Shown here piece after piece: positions 45,627 through 54,838 of a stretch of DNA of 64,000 nt (its first letter is position 1; each line of letters starts with the position of its first letter). Under the pieces are notes generated by a model that searched no databases, had not been told where the DNA came from, and saw nothing but the letters and a program-made list of their open reading frames with translations. The stretch covers positions 1 to 64,000 of the forward strand of contig NZ_AUMH01000020.1 in NCBI RefSeq assembly GCF_000430585.1, written 5' to 3'. The stretch is from Alicyclobacillus herbarius DSM 13609 (GTDB lineage: Bacteria; Bacillota; Bacilli; Alicyclobacillales; Alicyclobacillaceae). The translations under genes were made by a program, and so were the position numbers.

Positions 45627-46391
45627 ATGTCTTATCTCGATTCCCTATTCTCTTTGCGCGGGCAGATCGCGTTGGTGACCGGTGCGCGGACGGGGATAGG
45701 TCAAGCCATCGCGGTGGGGCTTGCGTCGTCCGGAGCGGACGTCATCCTGCTCGGCCACCAAAGTGACATGGTGGAGACGGAGTCACGCGTAGCCGCCGTC
45801 GGGCGGAGTTTTCGCACCGTCACGCTTGACTTGGCAAACCCGGATGAGGTGCGGGACAGCCTCGGGGGGTTGCTGTCGGAATGTACCATCGACATCCTCG
45901 TCAACAATGCCGGCATCATCCGCCGCGCTCCCGCGGCCGAGTACTCGGTGGAGGCGTGGAACGAGGTCCTCAACGTCAATCTGAACTCGTTGTTCTGGGT
46001 GACGCAGGCGGTGGCGGCTCCGATGTTGAAACGCGGAAGGGGCAAGGTCATCCACATCGCTTCCTTGTTGTCTTTCCAAGGGGGGATTCTAGTTCCGGCT
46101 TACACCGCCAGTAAGCATGCGGTAGCGGGCCTGACGAAGGCTCTGGCGAACGAGTGGGCCGCGTCTGGCGTGCAGGTGAATGCCATCGCGCCGGGCTACA
46201 TCGAGACGAAAAACACGGAGGCGCTGCGCAAGGACGCGAACAGAGAGGCCTCCATTCGCGCACGGATTCCGGCTGGGCGCTGGGGTCAGCCGGATGACCT
46301 CGTGGGAGCCGCAATCTTTTTGGCTTCGCGGGCATCCGATTACGTGAATGGCCACGTTTTGGTCGTGGACGGCGGCTGGTTGGCGCGATGA
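45627..46391 (+). CDS. kduD: 2-dehydro-3-deoxy-D-gluconate 5-dehydrogenase
   Basis: 254 aa SDR. TGARTGIGQAIAV binds NAD, NNAGIIRRAP follows, and the catalytic YTASKHAVAGLTKA has Tyr and Lys. It reduces the KduI product to 2-keto-3-deoxygluconate. KdgK and KdgA, the next steps, are not in this window. ATG 45627 has GGGGAGA upstream. Confidence 0.94.
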   Translation: MSYLDSLFSLRGQIALVTGARTGIGQAIAVGLASSGADVILLGHQSDMVETESRVAAVGRSFRTVTLDLANPDEVRDSLGGLLSECTIDILVNNAGIIRRAPAAEYSVEAWNEVLNVNLNSLFWVTQAVAAPMLKRGRGKVIHIASLLSFQGGILVPAYTASKHAVAGLTKALANEWAASGVQVNAIAPGYIETKNTEALRKDANREASIRARIPAGRWGQPDDLVGAAIFLASRASDYVNGHVLVVDGGWLAR

Positions 46392-46463
46392 GGATATGGA
46401 TCCGTGGCACGGATATGGCTTGCCCGGGGATATCTCAGACAAACCGCAAGGAGGAGATGAACC

Positions 46464-47864
46464 GTGATCAAATCGTGTATGGCTGCGTTGGCCGTTGGCA
46501 GTTCCTTGTTCTGGACAGGAGCGGGCTTGCCGAGTGTGGGGGCAGTGTCAAAACTTACGGCGTCCGCGCCGAACCGTTCCGTGCACCCGTACAAGGCAGT
46601 GGACCTCGGTCACAAGGTGCTGCCGCCAAATGACGGTTGGGCCGCAGCAACCACGGGCACCACAGGCGGAGCCGCTGCGACACGCGATCACGTGTACGTG
46701 GTACATAATCGCTCGCAGCTGGTTCAGGCGTTAGAAGGGGGGAGTGGCACACCAAAGATCATCTACGTGGTCGGCACCATCCACATGAATGTGGATAATG
46801 CCAATCGCCCGCTGCCGGATCCGGAAGCTTATTACGCGCAAGGGACTGGGTACACGCTGGAGGGGTATCTCCAGGCCTACAACCCGGACACCTGGGGACG
46901 CCAAAAGAGACCGTCCGGACCCCTTGAGAATGCACGAACAAAAGCCGAGAACAACGAGCGGGATCGGATTATGGTCAACGTTGGTTCCAACACCACCATT
47001 GTCGGGGTGGGCCGCGATGCGCGCATCGTCGGCGGCAACCTGTACCTTGGACCCGGCGTGGACAATGTCATCATCCGCAACATTGAGTTTGAGGACGCAT
47101 ACGACTACTTCCCGCAGTGGGATCCCACCGATGGGGCCACTGGCAATTGGAACTCCGAATTTGACAGCATCACCATCAAAGGAGCCAGCCACGTTTGGAT
47201 TGACCACGATACGTTCAGTGATGGTGCACACCCGGACGACCAGGATCCGACCTACTTCGGGCGACCGTATCAGCACCATGATGGAGAAGTAGACATCACC
47301 AATGGCGCGGATTATGTCACCGTCTCATACAGCGTATTTCGCGATCACGATAAGACCAATCTCATTGGCAGCACGGACAGTGACACGTATCACGATAGTC
47401 AGCACCTGCACATCACCTTCCACCACAACCTGTATGAGGATACCACCGAACGAATGCCGCGGGTCCGCTACGGCGAAGTGCATGTATACAACAACTACTA
47501 CGTGGTCACAAAAGATGCCGATTACCCGTTCCTATACGCGTGGGGCGTCGGCAAAGAGTCCAAGATCTACGCACAAAACAACTTCTTCTCTGCACCTGCT
47601 GGGTTTGACCCGGCCAGCATCATCGGGGCTTACGGAGGCACCACGATTTACGCCAGTGGGACCTGGGTGAAAAGTGGTGAGCAGGCGCGCCCGGTCGATG
47701 TCGTGGCCGCGTACAACCAGGAGCACCCAGATGCGGCTCTGAGCACGGATGTCGGATGGCAGCCAAAGTATTTCACGCACATCGATCCGACGCCTTCCGT
47801 CCCCGCACAGGTCCTGGCAAAGGCGGGTGCCGGAAAACTGAACAGCCGCCTGCCAAGGAAGTGA
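46464..47864 (+). CDS. Secreted pectate lyase, PL1 family
   Basis: 466 aa with a signal peptide in the first ~30 residues. The parallel beta-helix family is indicated by NTTIVGVGRDARIVGGNLYL, VWIDHDTFSDG, FHHNLYEDTTERMPRVRYG (catalytic Arg region) and EVHVYNNYY. It cleaves polygalacturonate by calcium-dependent beta-elimination outside the cell. The start is GTG 46464 with AAGGAGGAG 7-9 nt upstream; an ATG at 46457 is in another frame. Confidence 0.94.
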   Translation: MIKSCMAALAVGSSLFWTGAGLPSVGAVSKLTASAPNRSVHPYKAVDLGHKVLPPNDGWAAATTGTTGGAAATRDHVYVVHNRSQLVQALEGGSGTPKIIYVVGTIHMNVDNANRPLPDPEAYYAQGTGYTLEGYLQAYNPDTWGRQKRPSGPLENARTKAENNERDRIMVNVGSNTTIVGVGRDARIVGGNLYLGPGVDNVIIRNIEFEDAYDYFPQWDPTDGATGNWNSEFDSITIKGASHVWIDHDTFSDGAHPDDQDPTYFGRPYQHHDGEVDITNGADYVTVSYSVFRDHDKTNLIGSTDSDTYHDSQHLHITFHHNLYEDTTERMPRVRYGEVHVYNNYYVVTKDADYPFLYAWGVGKESKIYAQNNFFSAPAGFDPASIIGAYGGTTIYASGTWVKSGEQARPVDVVAAYNQEHPDAALSTDVGWQPKYFTHIDPTPSVPAQVLAKAGAGKLNSRLPRK

Positions 47865-47971
47865 CGATGGTCGTTCATTGTCGCCGGTAGTGCCCAGAGT
47901 GCAGAATGGAGCACTTCGAGCCCGCATCCGACACAGTTCCGCCTTCCTAGGGGATGCGAAGGAGGATGGAC

Positions 47972-49084
47972 ATGGACGTTCGGAATTGGTCTTGTTGGAG
48001 CGTGGTCGCAGGCCTGACTGTGCTTATGGCGACTAGCGCGATGCCCGTATACGCCAAAGCGGATAGTGAACAGGCGACAAATCCAGCTTTCTGCCGCGGG
48101 GGTGTTCCCCAGACTCATCCCAAGCACGGTCCAGTACTGGTCGTCGCAGCGGACGGCAGCGGTGAGTTTACAACGATACAAGACGCGGTGAACGCGGTTC
48201 CGGACAACAGCGATGTTCGATATACCATCTTGGTGAAAAAAGGGACCTACTGGGGGACGGTTCATATCCCTTCTTCGAAACTTAAGGTCTCCTTGATTGG
48301 AGCTACTGGCAACCCAAAGGATGTCGTCCTTGTCGACGATCACGCCAATGGAATGCTGGGCCCGGATGGGAAATCATACGGCACATCCGGCAGCGCCACG
48401 GTGACAGTGGACGCGTCGAATTTTACCGCTCGCAATGTAACCTTTGAAAACGCGTTCGATCCGAACGCCCATCCGGAGATCAAGAACCAGCAAGCGGTCG
48501 CCGTCAAAACCACGGGGGACAAGGTAGTCTACGTGAATGACCGGTTTATTGGCCGTCAGGACACCCTGTACGCGGCGGCCTCGTCCGGCAAATTGGCCCG
48601 TCAGGTATACGAGCGCGACTACATCGAAGGCACTGTCGACTTCATCTTCGGATCGGCCACCGCGGTCTTTGACCACGATGTTATCCACGCGTTAGCACAT
48701 TTAGGGGGAACGGTTACCGCTGCCAGCACACCCGCGGATCAGAACTATGGCTTCCTTATCGTCAACAGTCGTATCACCAGCGATAGGGCACTTGCCCCGG
48801 AAAGTTATTACCTAGGCCGCCCATGGCCGCAATATGGGACGACGGGTTCTAGAGCGCAGGTCACCGTTCGGAATACATGGATCTCGAAGGCCATCAACAC
48901 AGAGCACTGGTGCGATTGGACCAGTCCGCCGTTTGCGTGGCGGGATGCGAGGTTCTATGAATACCACAATCGCGGACCAGGTGCGCGCCAAGTGGCGGAC
49001 GACGTCCCGCAGTTGACGTCAGGCCAGGCGCAGCAGTTTACAATAGCGCACTATCTTGCCGGATGGGACCCTAAGGTCCAATGA
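47972..49084 (+). CDS. Secreted pectin methylesterase, CE8 family
   Basis: 370 aa with a signal peptide (about to residue 28). CE8 motifs in order: GEFTTIQDAVNAVP, RQDTLYA, YIEGTVDFIFGSATAVFD (catalytic Asp) and YYLGRPWPQYG. It removes methyl esters so that the pectate lyase can act. ATG 47972 has AAGGAGG 6 nt upstream; earlier in-frame ATGs at 47954 and 47966 are too close to or before that site. Confidence 0.94.
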   Translation: MDVRNWSCWSVVAGLTVLMATSAMPVYAKADSEQATNPAFCRGGVPQTHPKHGPVLVVAADGSGEFTTIQDAVNAVPDNSDVRYTILVKKGTYWGTVHIPSSKLKVSLIGATGNPKDVVLVDDHANGMLGPDGKSYGTSGSATVTVDASNFTARNVTFENAFDPNAHPEIKNQQAVAVKTTGDKVVYVNDRFIGRQDTLYAAASSGKLARQVYERDYIEGTVDFIFGSATAVFDHDVIHALAHLGGTVTAASTPADQNYGFLIVNSRITSDRALAPESYYLGRPWPQYGTTGSRAQVTVRNTWISKAINTEHWCDWTSPPFAWRDARFYEYHNRGPGARQVADDVPQLTSGQAQQFTIAHYLAGWDPKVQ

Positions 49085-49126
49085 AAAGCGGCCAGACTGC
49101 GGATCGACGCGCAAGGGGGCGGTAGT

Positions 49127-50419
49127 ATGCAACGAGGGGCTAGAGTGGCATCGCTTGTTTCCCTATCGGCAGTTCTTCTCGCTGGGTGCGGGGGAACTGC
49201 CGCGGGAAGCAGCGGATCGCGGGCCAATAGTAGCAGTAAGACGATTGTTTTGAGGATGTCCTGGTGGGGCGATCAAACCATCGACAACGACATGCAGAAG
49301 GTCATTCAACTGTATGAAAAAACGCATCCCAACGTGAAGGTACAGACGGAATTCACCGGATACAGCGGGTACACGCAAAGACTCAGTACCGAGGCCGCGG
49401 GGAATAATCTACCGGATGTGATGTTGCAAAACTATGGGCCCATGATGACTCAGTTTTCGTCCAAGGGCGCGCTGGCCAATCTCCAACCCTACATGCAGGA
49501 CAGTCAGATTGACGTCCATGGTATCAACCCACAGCTCCTCAAGCAGGGCGTTATGAACGGTCAACAGGTCGGTATCCCGATTGCGACGAACGCGCTTGCG
49601 ATTCTTTACAACCCGAGTCTGCTAAAAAAGGCGGGATTGTCGGATCCAAAGCCCAACTGGACGTGGAACGACTTTATCCAAATGTCCGAGATAGTGCATC
49701 AAAAGCTCGGGATTTATGGGGCACGGACGTTGGATCGATCGTTTGCACCGGAACTGTACATTCGCGAGCACGGGCAGCATCTGTTCAACAAAAACCAGAC
49801 CGGTTTAGGCTTTAGTGACTCTTTGTTGTCGGACTATTGGGATATCAATCTCGAATTAATCAAATCGGGCGCGGCCCCGAATATGGATGCCATTCAACAA
49901 ATCCAAGGAACGGAAATGGAACCCCTGGCGCAACAGAAGGCCGCCTTCGACCTGCGTTGGTCCAACCAGCTGGTTCAATTCTCCGTGTTCAACCATCTCA
50001 ATCTCAGGTTGGCTCCGCCACCAGGGCCCAACGCAGAGAAAGGACTTTATCTGAAGTCCTCGGCGTTCTTGTCCATCAGCAAGAATTCGAAACATCCGAA
50101 GCAAGCCGCCGACCTGATCAATTTCTTCATCAACAACCTGGGAGCGGCCAAAGTCTTAAAAACGGAGTGGGGCGTTCCAGTATCTGCGAAAATTCGTGAT
50201 CAGCTAAGGCCGCATCTGTCGAAGATCAACACGGAGACGTACGACTACATCGATTATGTCTCCAAGCACAGTAGCCCCATCGATCCCGACAATCCAACGA
50301 ATTATGCAGAAATCTTCCAGGACCTGACGGATATCGACCAGGTGGTGCTTTACGAAAAGGAGACACCAGAGCAAGGGGCAAAGGAGTTTCGACAGAAGGC
50401 CGAACCGCTGTTGAAGTGA
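49127..50419 (+). CDS. Second sugar ABC substrate-binding lipoprotein, paralogue of the first
   Basis: 430 aa. The lipobox is VLLAGCGG. It matches the first binding protein (35719-37014) along its length, for example MSWWGDQTIDN, EFTGYSGYTQ, GLSDPKPNWTWNDFIQMSE and SKHSSPIDPD. No permease follows it, so it probably feeds the permease pair at 37-39 kb with a different or overlapping oligosaccharide range. ATG 49127 has AAGGGGG upstream. Confidence 0.92.
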   Translation: MQRGARVASLVSLSAVLLAGCGGTAAGSSGSRANSSSKTIVLRMSWWGDQTIDNDMQKVIQLYEKTHPNVKVQTEFTGYSGYTQRLSTEAAGNNLPDVMLQNYGPMMTQFSSKGALANLQPYMQDSQIDVHGINPQLLKQGVMNGQQVGIPIATNALAILYNPSLLKKAGLSDPKPNWTWNDFIQMSEIVHQKLGIYGARTLDRSFAPELYIREHGQHLFNKNQTGLGFSDSLLSDYWDINLELIKSGAAPNMDAIQQIQGTEMEPLAQQKAAFDLRWSNQLVQFSVFNHLNLRLAPPPGPNAEKGLYLKSSAFLSISKNSKHPKQAADLINFFINNLGAAKVLKTEWGVPVSAKIRDQLRPHLSKINTETYDYIDYVSKHSSPIDPDNPTNYAEIFQDLTDIDQVVLYEKETPEQGAKEFRQKAEPLLK

Positions 50420-50483
50420 GGTTTCTGTTCGAAGGAAACAAGTTTGCATCCGGCTGTGGTCATTGTTGTTTCATCTAGTGTCA

Positions 50484-50512
50484 ATATCCCTTATATAGTG
50501 AGAAGGGGATAT
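50484..50512. repeat. Inverted repeat after the pectin cluster
   Basis: ATATCCC and GGGATAT are separated by 15 bp rich in A and T. No T tract follows. It could be an operator or a weak transcription end. Confidence 0.4.
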
Positions 50513-50572
50513 CTATCAACTGACATTCGTCAAGTCAATTCGAATACGGTATCCCCATTTGTCCTGCGCCCT

Positions 50573-50601
50573 TTGGCATGTCGTCCAAAATCCGGCATAA
50601 T
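50573..50601 (+). promoter_or_regulatory. SigA-type promoter of the esterase gene
   Basis: TTGGCA (50573-50578) and CATAAT (50596-50601) are 17 bp apart, close to the vegetative consensus. The esterase ATG follows about 68 bp downstream. Confidence 0.72.
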
Positions 50602-50669
50602 GATGAGAAAAGATGCGTAACACTCGGCCTTTCTGTATCCGACGACCTTGCCAAGAAGGGGACGATTCC

Positions 50670-51428
50670 ATGCAGCGAGCTGTCGAACTCGTAAGTCACG
50701 GTGCCACATTGCGGGGAATGGAACACATTCCGGACACCCCGGACGAGCGATACCCTGCCGTCATCCTATTTCATGGGTTTACCGGCAACCGCCTGGAACC
50801 CCACCGCATGTTTCTTAAAATCTCCCGAATGTTGGAAGGCATCGGTTACGCCAGCTTTCGCTTCGATTTTATGGGCAGCGGGGAGAGCGACGGCAACTTC
50901 GAGGACATGACGTTGTCGACCGAGATCGCCGACGCGCATGTGATTCTCGACCGGGTCAAACAACACCCGCGCGTCGACGCGAATCGTATCGTGCTCTTGG
51001 GACTGAGCATGGGTGGGTTGGTAGCAAGCCTGGTGGCGGGGGACAGACCCGAGGACGTCTGGCGGTTGATTTTGCTCGCACCGGCTGGGAACATGCCGGG
51101 GATTGTCCGTTACATGGAGGCCAATGAGCCGATTGATCCGGACGCAAAGGTGTATGATCACGCCGGAAATCTGGTCGGGCGTGCGTTTGCGGACGACTTG
51201 CGGGGTCTCAACGCCTACCCAAGAGCAGCGCGCTATCAGGGGCCGGTCCTCTTGATTCATGGCCAAAACGACGAAACGGTGCCCTATCAGGTCTCGGAAC
51301 AGTACCGGGATGAGGCGTACGGAGTACGGGCCACCATCCATATCGTCGAAGGGGCCAATCACACGTTTGACGGACACGCGTGGGAAACGGAGGTCCTTGA
51401 CACCATCCGGGGTTTTCTCACTCGATAA
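50670..51428 (+). CDS. Alpha/beta hydrolase, cinnamoyl/feruloyl-esterase-like
   Basis: 252 aa. ILFHGFTGNRLEPHRMF holds the oxyanion region, LLGLSMGGLVAS the nucleophile Ser, HGQNDETVPYQ the Asp and EGANHTFDG the His. The sequence plan is that of Est1E/LJ0536-type cinnamoyl esterases, which release ferulate from plant cell walls; this would fit the pectin cluster, but general carboxylesterase activity is possible. ATG 50670 follows AGAAGGGGA. A NUDIX gene follows after 11 bp. Confidence 0.85.
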   Translation: MQRAVELVSHGATLRGMEHIPDTPDERYPAVILFHGFTGNRLEPHRMFLKISRMLEGIGYASFRFDFMGSGESDGNFEDMTLSTEIADAHVILDRVKQHPRVDANRIVLLGLSMGGLVASLVAGDRPEDVWRLILLAPAGNMPGIVRYMEANEPIDPDAKVYDHAGNLVGRAFADDLRGLNAYPRAARYQGPVLLIHGQNDETVPYQVSEQYRDEAYGVRATIHIVEGANHTFDGHAWETEVLDTIRGFLTR

Positions 51429-51439
51429 GGGGGCGTGTC

Positions 51440-51919
51440 ATGGGCCGTTCGTCGTTTTGGCAGCGGGCTGTGGTGCAGACTTATGCCCACATGCCGCGTT
51501 GGCTAACAAGTCCAGTGGTGCGCATGGTCAAGCGTCAATACCCGATAGGCGTGGCGGTGGTCGTCTTTGATGACGCAAATCGGCTCTTGGTGCTCCGCCA
51601 CACTTACGGAGACCCGCCCTGGCGGCTCCCGGGCGGCCTGATGGAACGGGGCGAGTCGGTCTATGAAACGGCTGCCCGCGAGGTGCGCGAGGAGGCCTGC
51701 TGCGAGGTTCGACCGGAATGGATTGTCGAAGCCGAACCGGCGGTCTACACGTTTGATGTGGTGCTGCTCGCCACGTCGATTGCGCAGTTGCCCTTCACGG
51801 CCAGCGCGGAAATTGCCGAACGGCGCTGGATGCAGGTCGAGGAATTCTATCAATTGAATGACGATCAGCGGCCGTACGTGGAACGGGCTCACTGGCTCCG
51901 TCAGCGTCTCGGCTGCTGA
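51440..51919 (+). CDS. NUDIX hydrolase
   Basis: 159 aa. The NUDIX box is GGLMERGESVYETAAREVRE followed by EA. A hydrophobic, basic N-terminal ~35 residues precede the fold. The substrate is unknown. The ATG follows GGGGGCG and the gene likely shares the esterase transcript. It converges on moaB. Confidence 0.87.
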   Translation: MGRSSFWQRAVVQTYAHMPRWLTSPVVRMVKRQYPIGVAVVVFDDANRLLVLRHTYGDPPWRLPGGLMERGESVYETAAREVREEACCEVRPEWIVEAEPAVYTFDVVLLATSIAQLPFTASAEIAERRWMQVEEFYQLNDDQRPYVERAHWLRQRLGC

Positions 51920-51922
51920 AGG

Positions 51923-52417
51923 TCAGCCTCGATGCTCCGTATCGCCGCAGACTAAATCGACCAGATGGCGAAGAACCGGCCGAATCACGGCGAAACACTC
52001 GCGAACCGCCTTTTCGCTGCCTGGGAGATTGATGATGATGGTGTCACCGGCAATCCCCGCCACTTGTCGGGACGTCATCGCAAACGGGGTGTGGCGCAGG
52101 CTTTCCATCCGCATGGCCTCCGCAACCCCCGGCAGCTCTTTCGTGATAATCGATTTTGTTGCCTCAGGGGTCACGTCGCGCGGCCCGGCTCCCGTTCCAC
52201 CCGTGGTCAACACCAGGTGAATGTGGGAATCGTTCACCCATTGCCTGAGCGTATCGGTCAAGGTGACCAGGTCATCGGGAGTCGCTGCTCTGGCGCTGAC
52301 CGTAAACCCGCTCTCTTCAAGCAGCCGTTGCAGCGCATCCCCGCTTTTATCCTGCCGTACTCCTGCCGTCACGCCGTCACTGGCGGTCAATACTGCCGCT
52401 TGATATCGGTTCTCCAA
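51923..52417 (-). CDS. moaB: MoaB/MogA-family molybdopterin protein
   Basis: 164 aa. YQAAVLTASDGVTAG, VLTTGGTGAGPRDVTPEAT and NLPGSEKAVRECF are the MogA/MoaB blocks for binding molybdopterin. Such proteins adenylylate molybdopterin in molybdenum cofactor synthesis. I take TTG 52417, which has AAGGAG 9 nt upstream; that site would be inside the gene if ATG 52438 were used. No other moa or moe genes are near. Confidence 0.87.
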   Translation of the reverse strand: MENRYQAAVLTASDGVTAGVRQDKSGDALQRLLEESGFTVSARAATPDDLVTLTDTLRQWVNDSHIHLVLTTGGTGAGPRDVTPEATKSIITKELPGVAEAMRMESLRHTPFAMTSRQVAGIAGDTIIINLPGSEKAVRECFAVIRPVLRHLVDLVCGDTEHRG

Positions 52418-52832
52418 GTTTACCGTCTCCTTTTTCATTGGTGGTCTCCAGCCTCTCTGTGGGCCAGCGTGCGGTATCCGCAAATACCGTCTGCCATAAC
52501 GGTAGCCCCGCCGCGCCATCGGCGACGGCGTCGGCTGCGACAAAGTCAATCGGAGTGCTGCGGTTTCCAGCCAATGCACGCCGAGCCAACACGCGTTCTA
52601 GTCTCGGCCCCAGCTCGTCGGCCAGTTTGGCCATCTGTCCGCCAATTAGAACAACCCCGGGGTTGAGTGCGTTCACAATGTTCGCGATCCCGATGCCGAG
52701 GTACATGGCCAACGTTTCCAGGGCTTGATGAACTCGGCATAGATCAGAGGGTGGCGGAGACCACGCTTCGGGCGTGCCGAATGCGCACCGGCAGAGGCCT
52801 CCTACAGTTCTTGCAATACTACTTCTGCACAT
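52377..52832 (-). pseudogene. ROK-family repressor/kinase remnant
   Basis: The frame carries the C-terminal ROK region ALETLAMYLGIGIANIVNA, NPGVVLIGGQMAKLADELGP and a GLPLWQTVF end. Before it, GGLCRCAFGTPEAW resembles the Cys-rich ROK zinc motif but has lost residues, and the sequence that should separate the two blocks is missing. The whole N-terminal HTH and ATPase part is absent. It probably was a XylR/NagC-type regulator of the decayed sugar transporter that starts divergently at 52892. Confidence 0.75.
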
Positions 52833-52891
52833 TATAGAAACGAAGTCAAGCGAAACGCCGACCGTGTGTCAGAACAAAAGGGGGCGACGTC

Positions 52892-53104
52892 ATGCGGATG
52901 CGCCGAATGCTCGCTGCTTCGTCCGTGGCACTGGTGGCGCTTTTTCTCACCGCTTGCGGCAGCGCGTCAAACAACAACTCAAGTTCGACAGGCAATTCCG
53001 GCAATACCAGTGAAAAGACCAGCGGAAGCGGCACCAAACAGGTGTAGATCTTCAGCTGGTGGACCGGTGCCGGCGAGTCGGATGGGCTAAAGGCGCTCAT
53101 CAAT
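52892..53104 (+). pseudogene. Truncated sugar-binding lipoprotein remnant
   Basis: The signal peptide and lipobox (FLTACGS) and a Ser/Asn linker are intact for 51 codons, then TAG at 53045. The same frame resumes directly with IFSWWTGAGESDGLKALIN, the normal start of a CUT1 binding protein, so the stop is probably a GAG-to-TAG change. The frame then breaks at ~53100, where permease sequence begins. AGGGGGCG precedes the ATG. Confidence 0.78.
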
Positions 53105-53450
53105 ATGTGGGCATTCCGAATGACCTGGTAGAGGCTGCGCGCATCGACGGGAACAGGTACTGGGGGATTTTCCGGAACATCATCCTGCCGCTGTCCATCC
53201 CTGGGTTTGTCGTCATTGGAATCTGGGAGTTCACGCAGGTTTGGAACGAATTTTTGTTTGCGGCGACCTTGACCACGCCGCCGCACCAGCCGGTATGGTG
53301 GCTCTGCAAAACCTGTCCGGCAGCCAGATTGTCCAGTGGAACGTGCAGATGGCCGGCGCCATCATGGCGGCGCTGCCGACGCTCATCGTGTACATTTTCC
53401 TCGGCAAGTACTTTGTCCGCGGATTACTGGCCGGATCGGTCAAAGGATGA
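53100..53450 (+). pseudogene. MalG-type permease C-terminal remnant, frameshifted
   Basis: [20 protein letters not shown] contains the EAA loop, followed by [20 protein letters not shown]. Near 53293 the frame shifts; the rest continues in another frame as [20 protein letters not shown] to GLLAGSVKG, a normal permease end. Everything between the binding-protein start and this point, including a whole MalF-type permease, is deleted. Confidence 0.8.
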
Positions 53451-54782
53451 GTCAGGGGGTTCGGGTGCGCTAGGCACGTGGTGAATTCCAGGGTACTCGT
53501 AGGCTACGCGGCGGATGTAGGCCCGGTAGTGAGACAGCGCCAGTTTACGATGGCGGTTGACCTCGCAGGCGATATCCTGAACTGTTGGTCCTGCGCTCGT
53601 TTCGAGCAGGTCAGCCACCATTTCAGCGGCGATCCCGATGAGTACGTGGTCTTGGGTGGGCAAGGCGGCATCTAAGGCCGTCTTGGCGTCTGCGAGTCGC
53701 TGCTCACCGTCGGTTCCGCGTTCAGCGCGCAGGAGCAAGAGTTCTGCGGCGGTTTTGGGCAGGTTGTGCGCCTCTGCCGTGGCCAGCGCGCGGTTGAGGG
53801 TGGCTTCGCTTTGTTCTATATCGCCGGTGTACTCGTGGGCCAACGCCAGATTGCGCAACGCGATGCAGACGCAGAGGGGGTCCTTGGCGGATTGACCCAT
53901 TGCCAAGGCGCGCTCCGACCAGGTCTTGGCCTCCGTAATCTGACCTCGTTCCAGGCAGGCGGCGGCCAGACTGCAGGCGATGCGTCCCTTATCGGCAGAG
54001 AGACCTTTCCAGCGCTGCAGAATATCATAGGCCAGAAGCAACGATTTCTGACCGTCGTCCGGCCGCTTGGCCCGCACCTGAATGACCCCGAGCAGTGCGA
54101 GCGCTTTCGCATAACTGGGAAGGTCTTGCAGCGCTTGAAACGCTTCTGCCGCGCGGAGCGCGTACCACAACGCCATCACTGGGTTGTTCCGTTCCGTATA
54201 CGTGTACCCCAGATTATACAAAAGCCGGGCGTATATCGGGTTGTCGTGTTCTGTCAAATGCTCCTCCGCCAGCACCAGCCAGTGTTCCGCTTGTTCCTCG
54301 TCATGCTGGTAGAGACAGCTGCTGCCGTAGTAGAAGCATGCCTTGGCATAGGCCGGGGTATCGTGGGTGTGATCGAAAATCATCCGGCAGATTTGCTGTA
54401 CTGTCGCGAAATCCTTCGTCGTATAGTAGTGTTGACAGAGTTCCATCGCAATGCGCTCGTGTACGTCTTGCCAGTGCCCGCGCAGAGACGCAAGGGCTTC
54501 TAAGAGCAGTTGATGGTTGGTCGTAATGGTACTGGTAAACGAGAGATCGTTGGCCTCGAGCGCCGCGGCGTAGGCCGCCAGGGTGTCGTCCTGAAGCCGT
54601 TGTGCAATCATCTGCAGCATATCGGGCAAGGGCAGCTGACGCCCGCTTTCGCACAGGCTGATGAGGGATTGGCTGGCGATGCCGTGAGCCAGGTCCGCTT
54701 GCGACAGGCGCCGCCGTTGCCGCAGACTGCGAATACGGTGGCCAATGACGAACGCAAGTAGTTCGCGATCGGTATCTGTCAT
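53424..54782 (-). CDS. HTH-TPR regulator of RRNPP type (PlcR/NprR-like)
   Basis: 452 aa. Residues ~12-66 are a Cro/C1-type HTH ([20 protein letters not shown] then [13 protein letters not shown]). Residues ~95-430 are helical repeats of TPR type, for example [40 protein letters not shown] and [19 protein letters not shown]. This is the plan of peptide-binding quorum-sensing regulators. The ATG has GGGGG 8 nt upstream. A small exported-peptide gene diverges 56 bp away. The last ~9 codons overlap the end of a permease pseudogene, so the C-terminus may have been altered by that rearrangement. Confidence 0.87.
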   Translation of the reverse strand: MTDTDRELLAFVIGHRIRSLRQRRRLSQADLAHGIASQSLISLCESGRQLPLPDMLQMIAQRLQDDTLAAYAAALEANDLSFTSTITTNHQLLLEALASLRGHWQDVHERIAMELCQHYYTTKDFATVQQICRMIFDHTHDTPAYAKACFYYGSSCLYQHDEEQAEHWLVLAEEHLTEHDNPIYARLLYNLGYTYTERNNPVMALWYALRAAEAFQALQDLPSYAKALALLGVIQVRAKRPDDGQKSLLLAYDILQRWKGLSADKGRIACSLAAACLERGQITEAKTWSERALAMGQSAKDPLCVCIALRNLALAHEYTGDIEQSEATLNRALATAEAHNLPKTAAELLLLRAERGTDGEQRLADAKTALDAALPTQDHVLIGIAAEMVADLLETSAGPTVQDIACEVNRHRKLALSHYRAYIRRVAYEYPGIHHVPSAPEPPDSSFDRSGQ

Positions 54783-54838
54783 CTTGCATTCCCCCTTGTC
54801 TATTGCGTATGTTCATCAAGTTGGAAGGGGTGACACAC

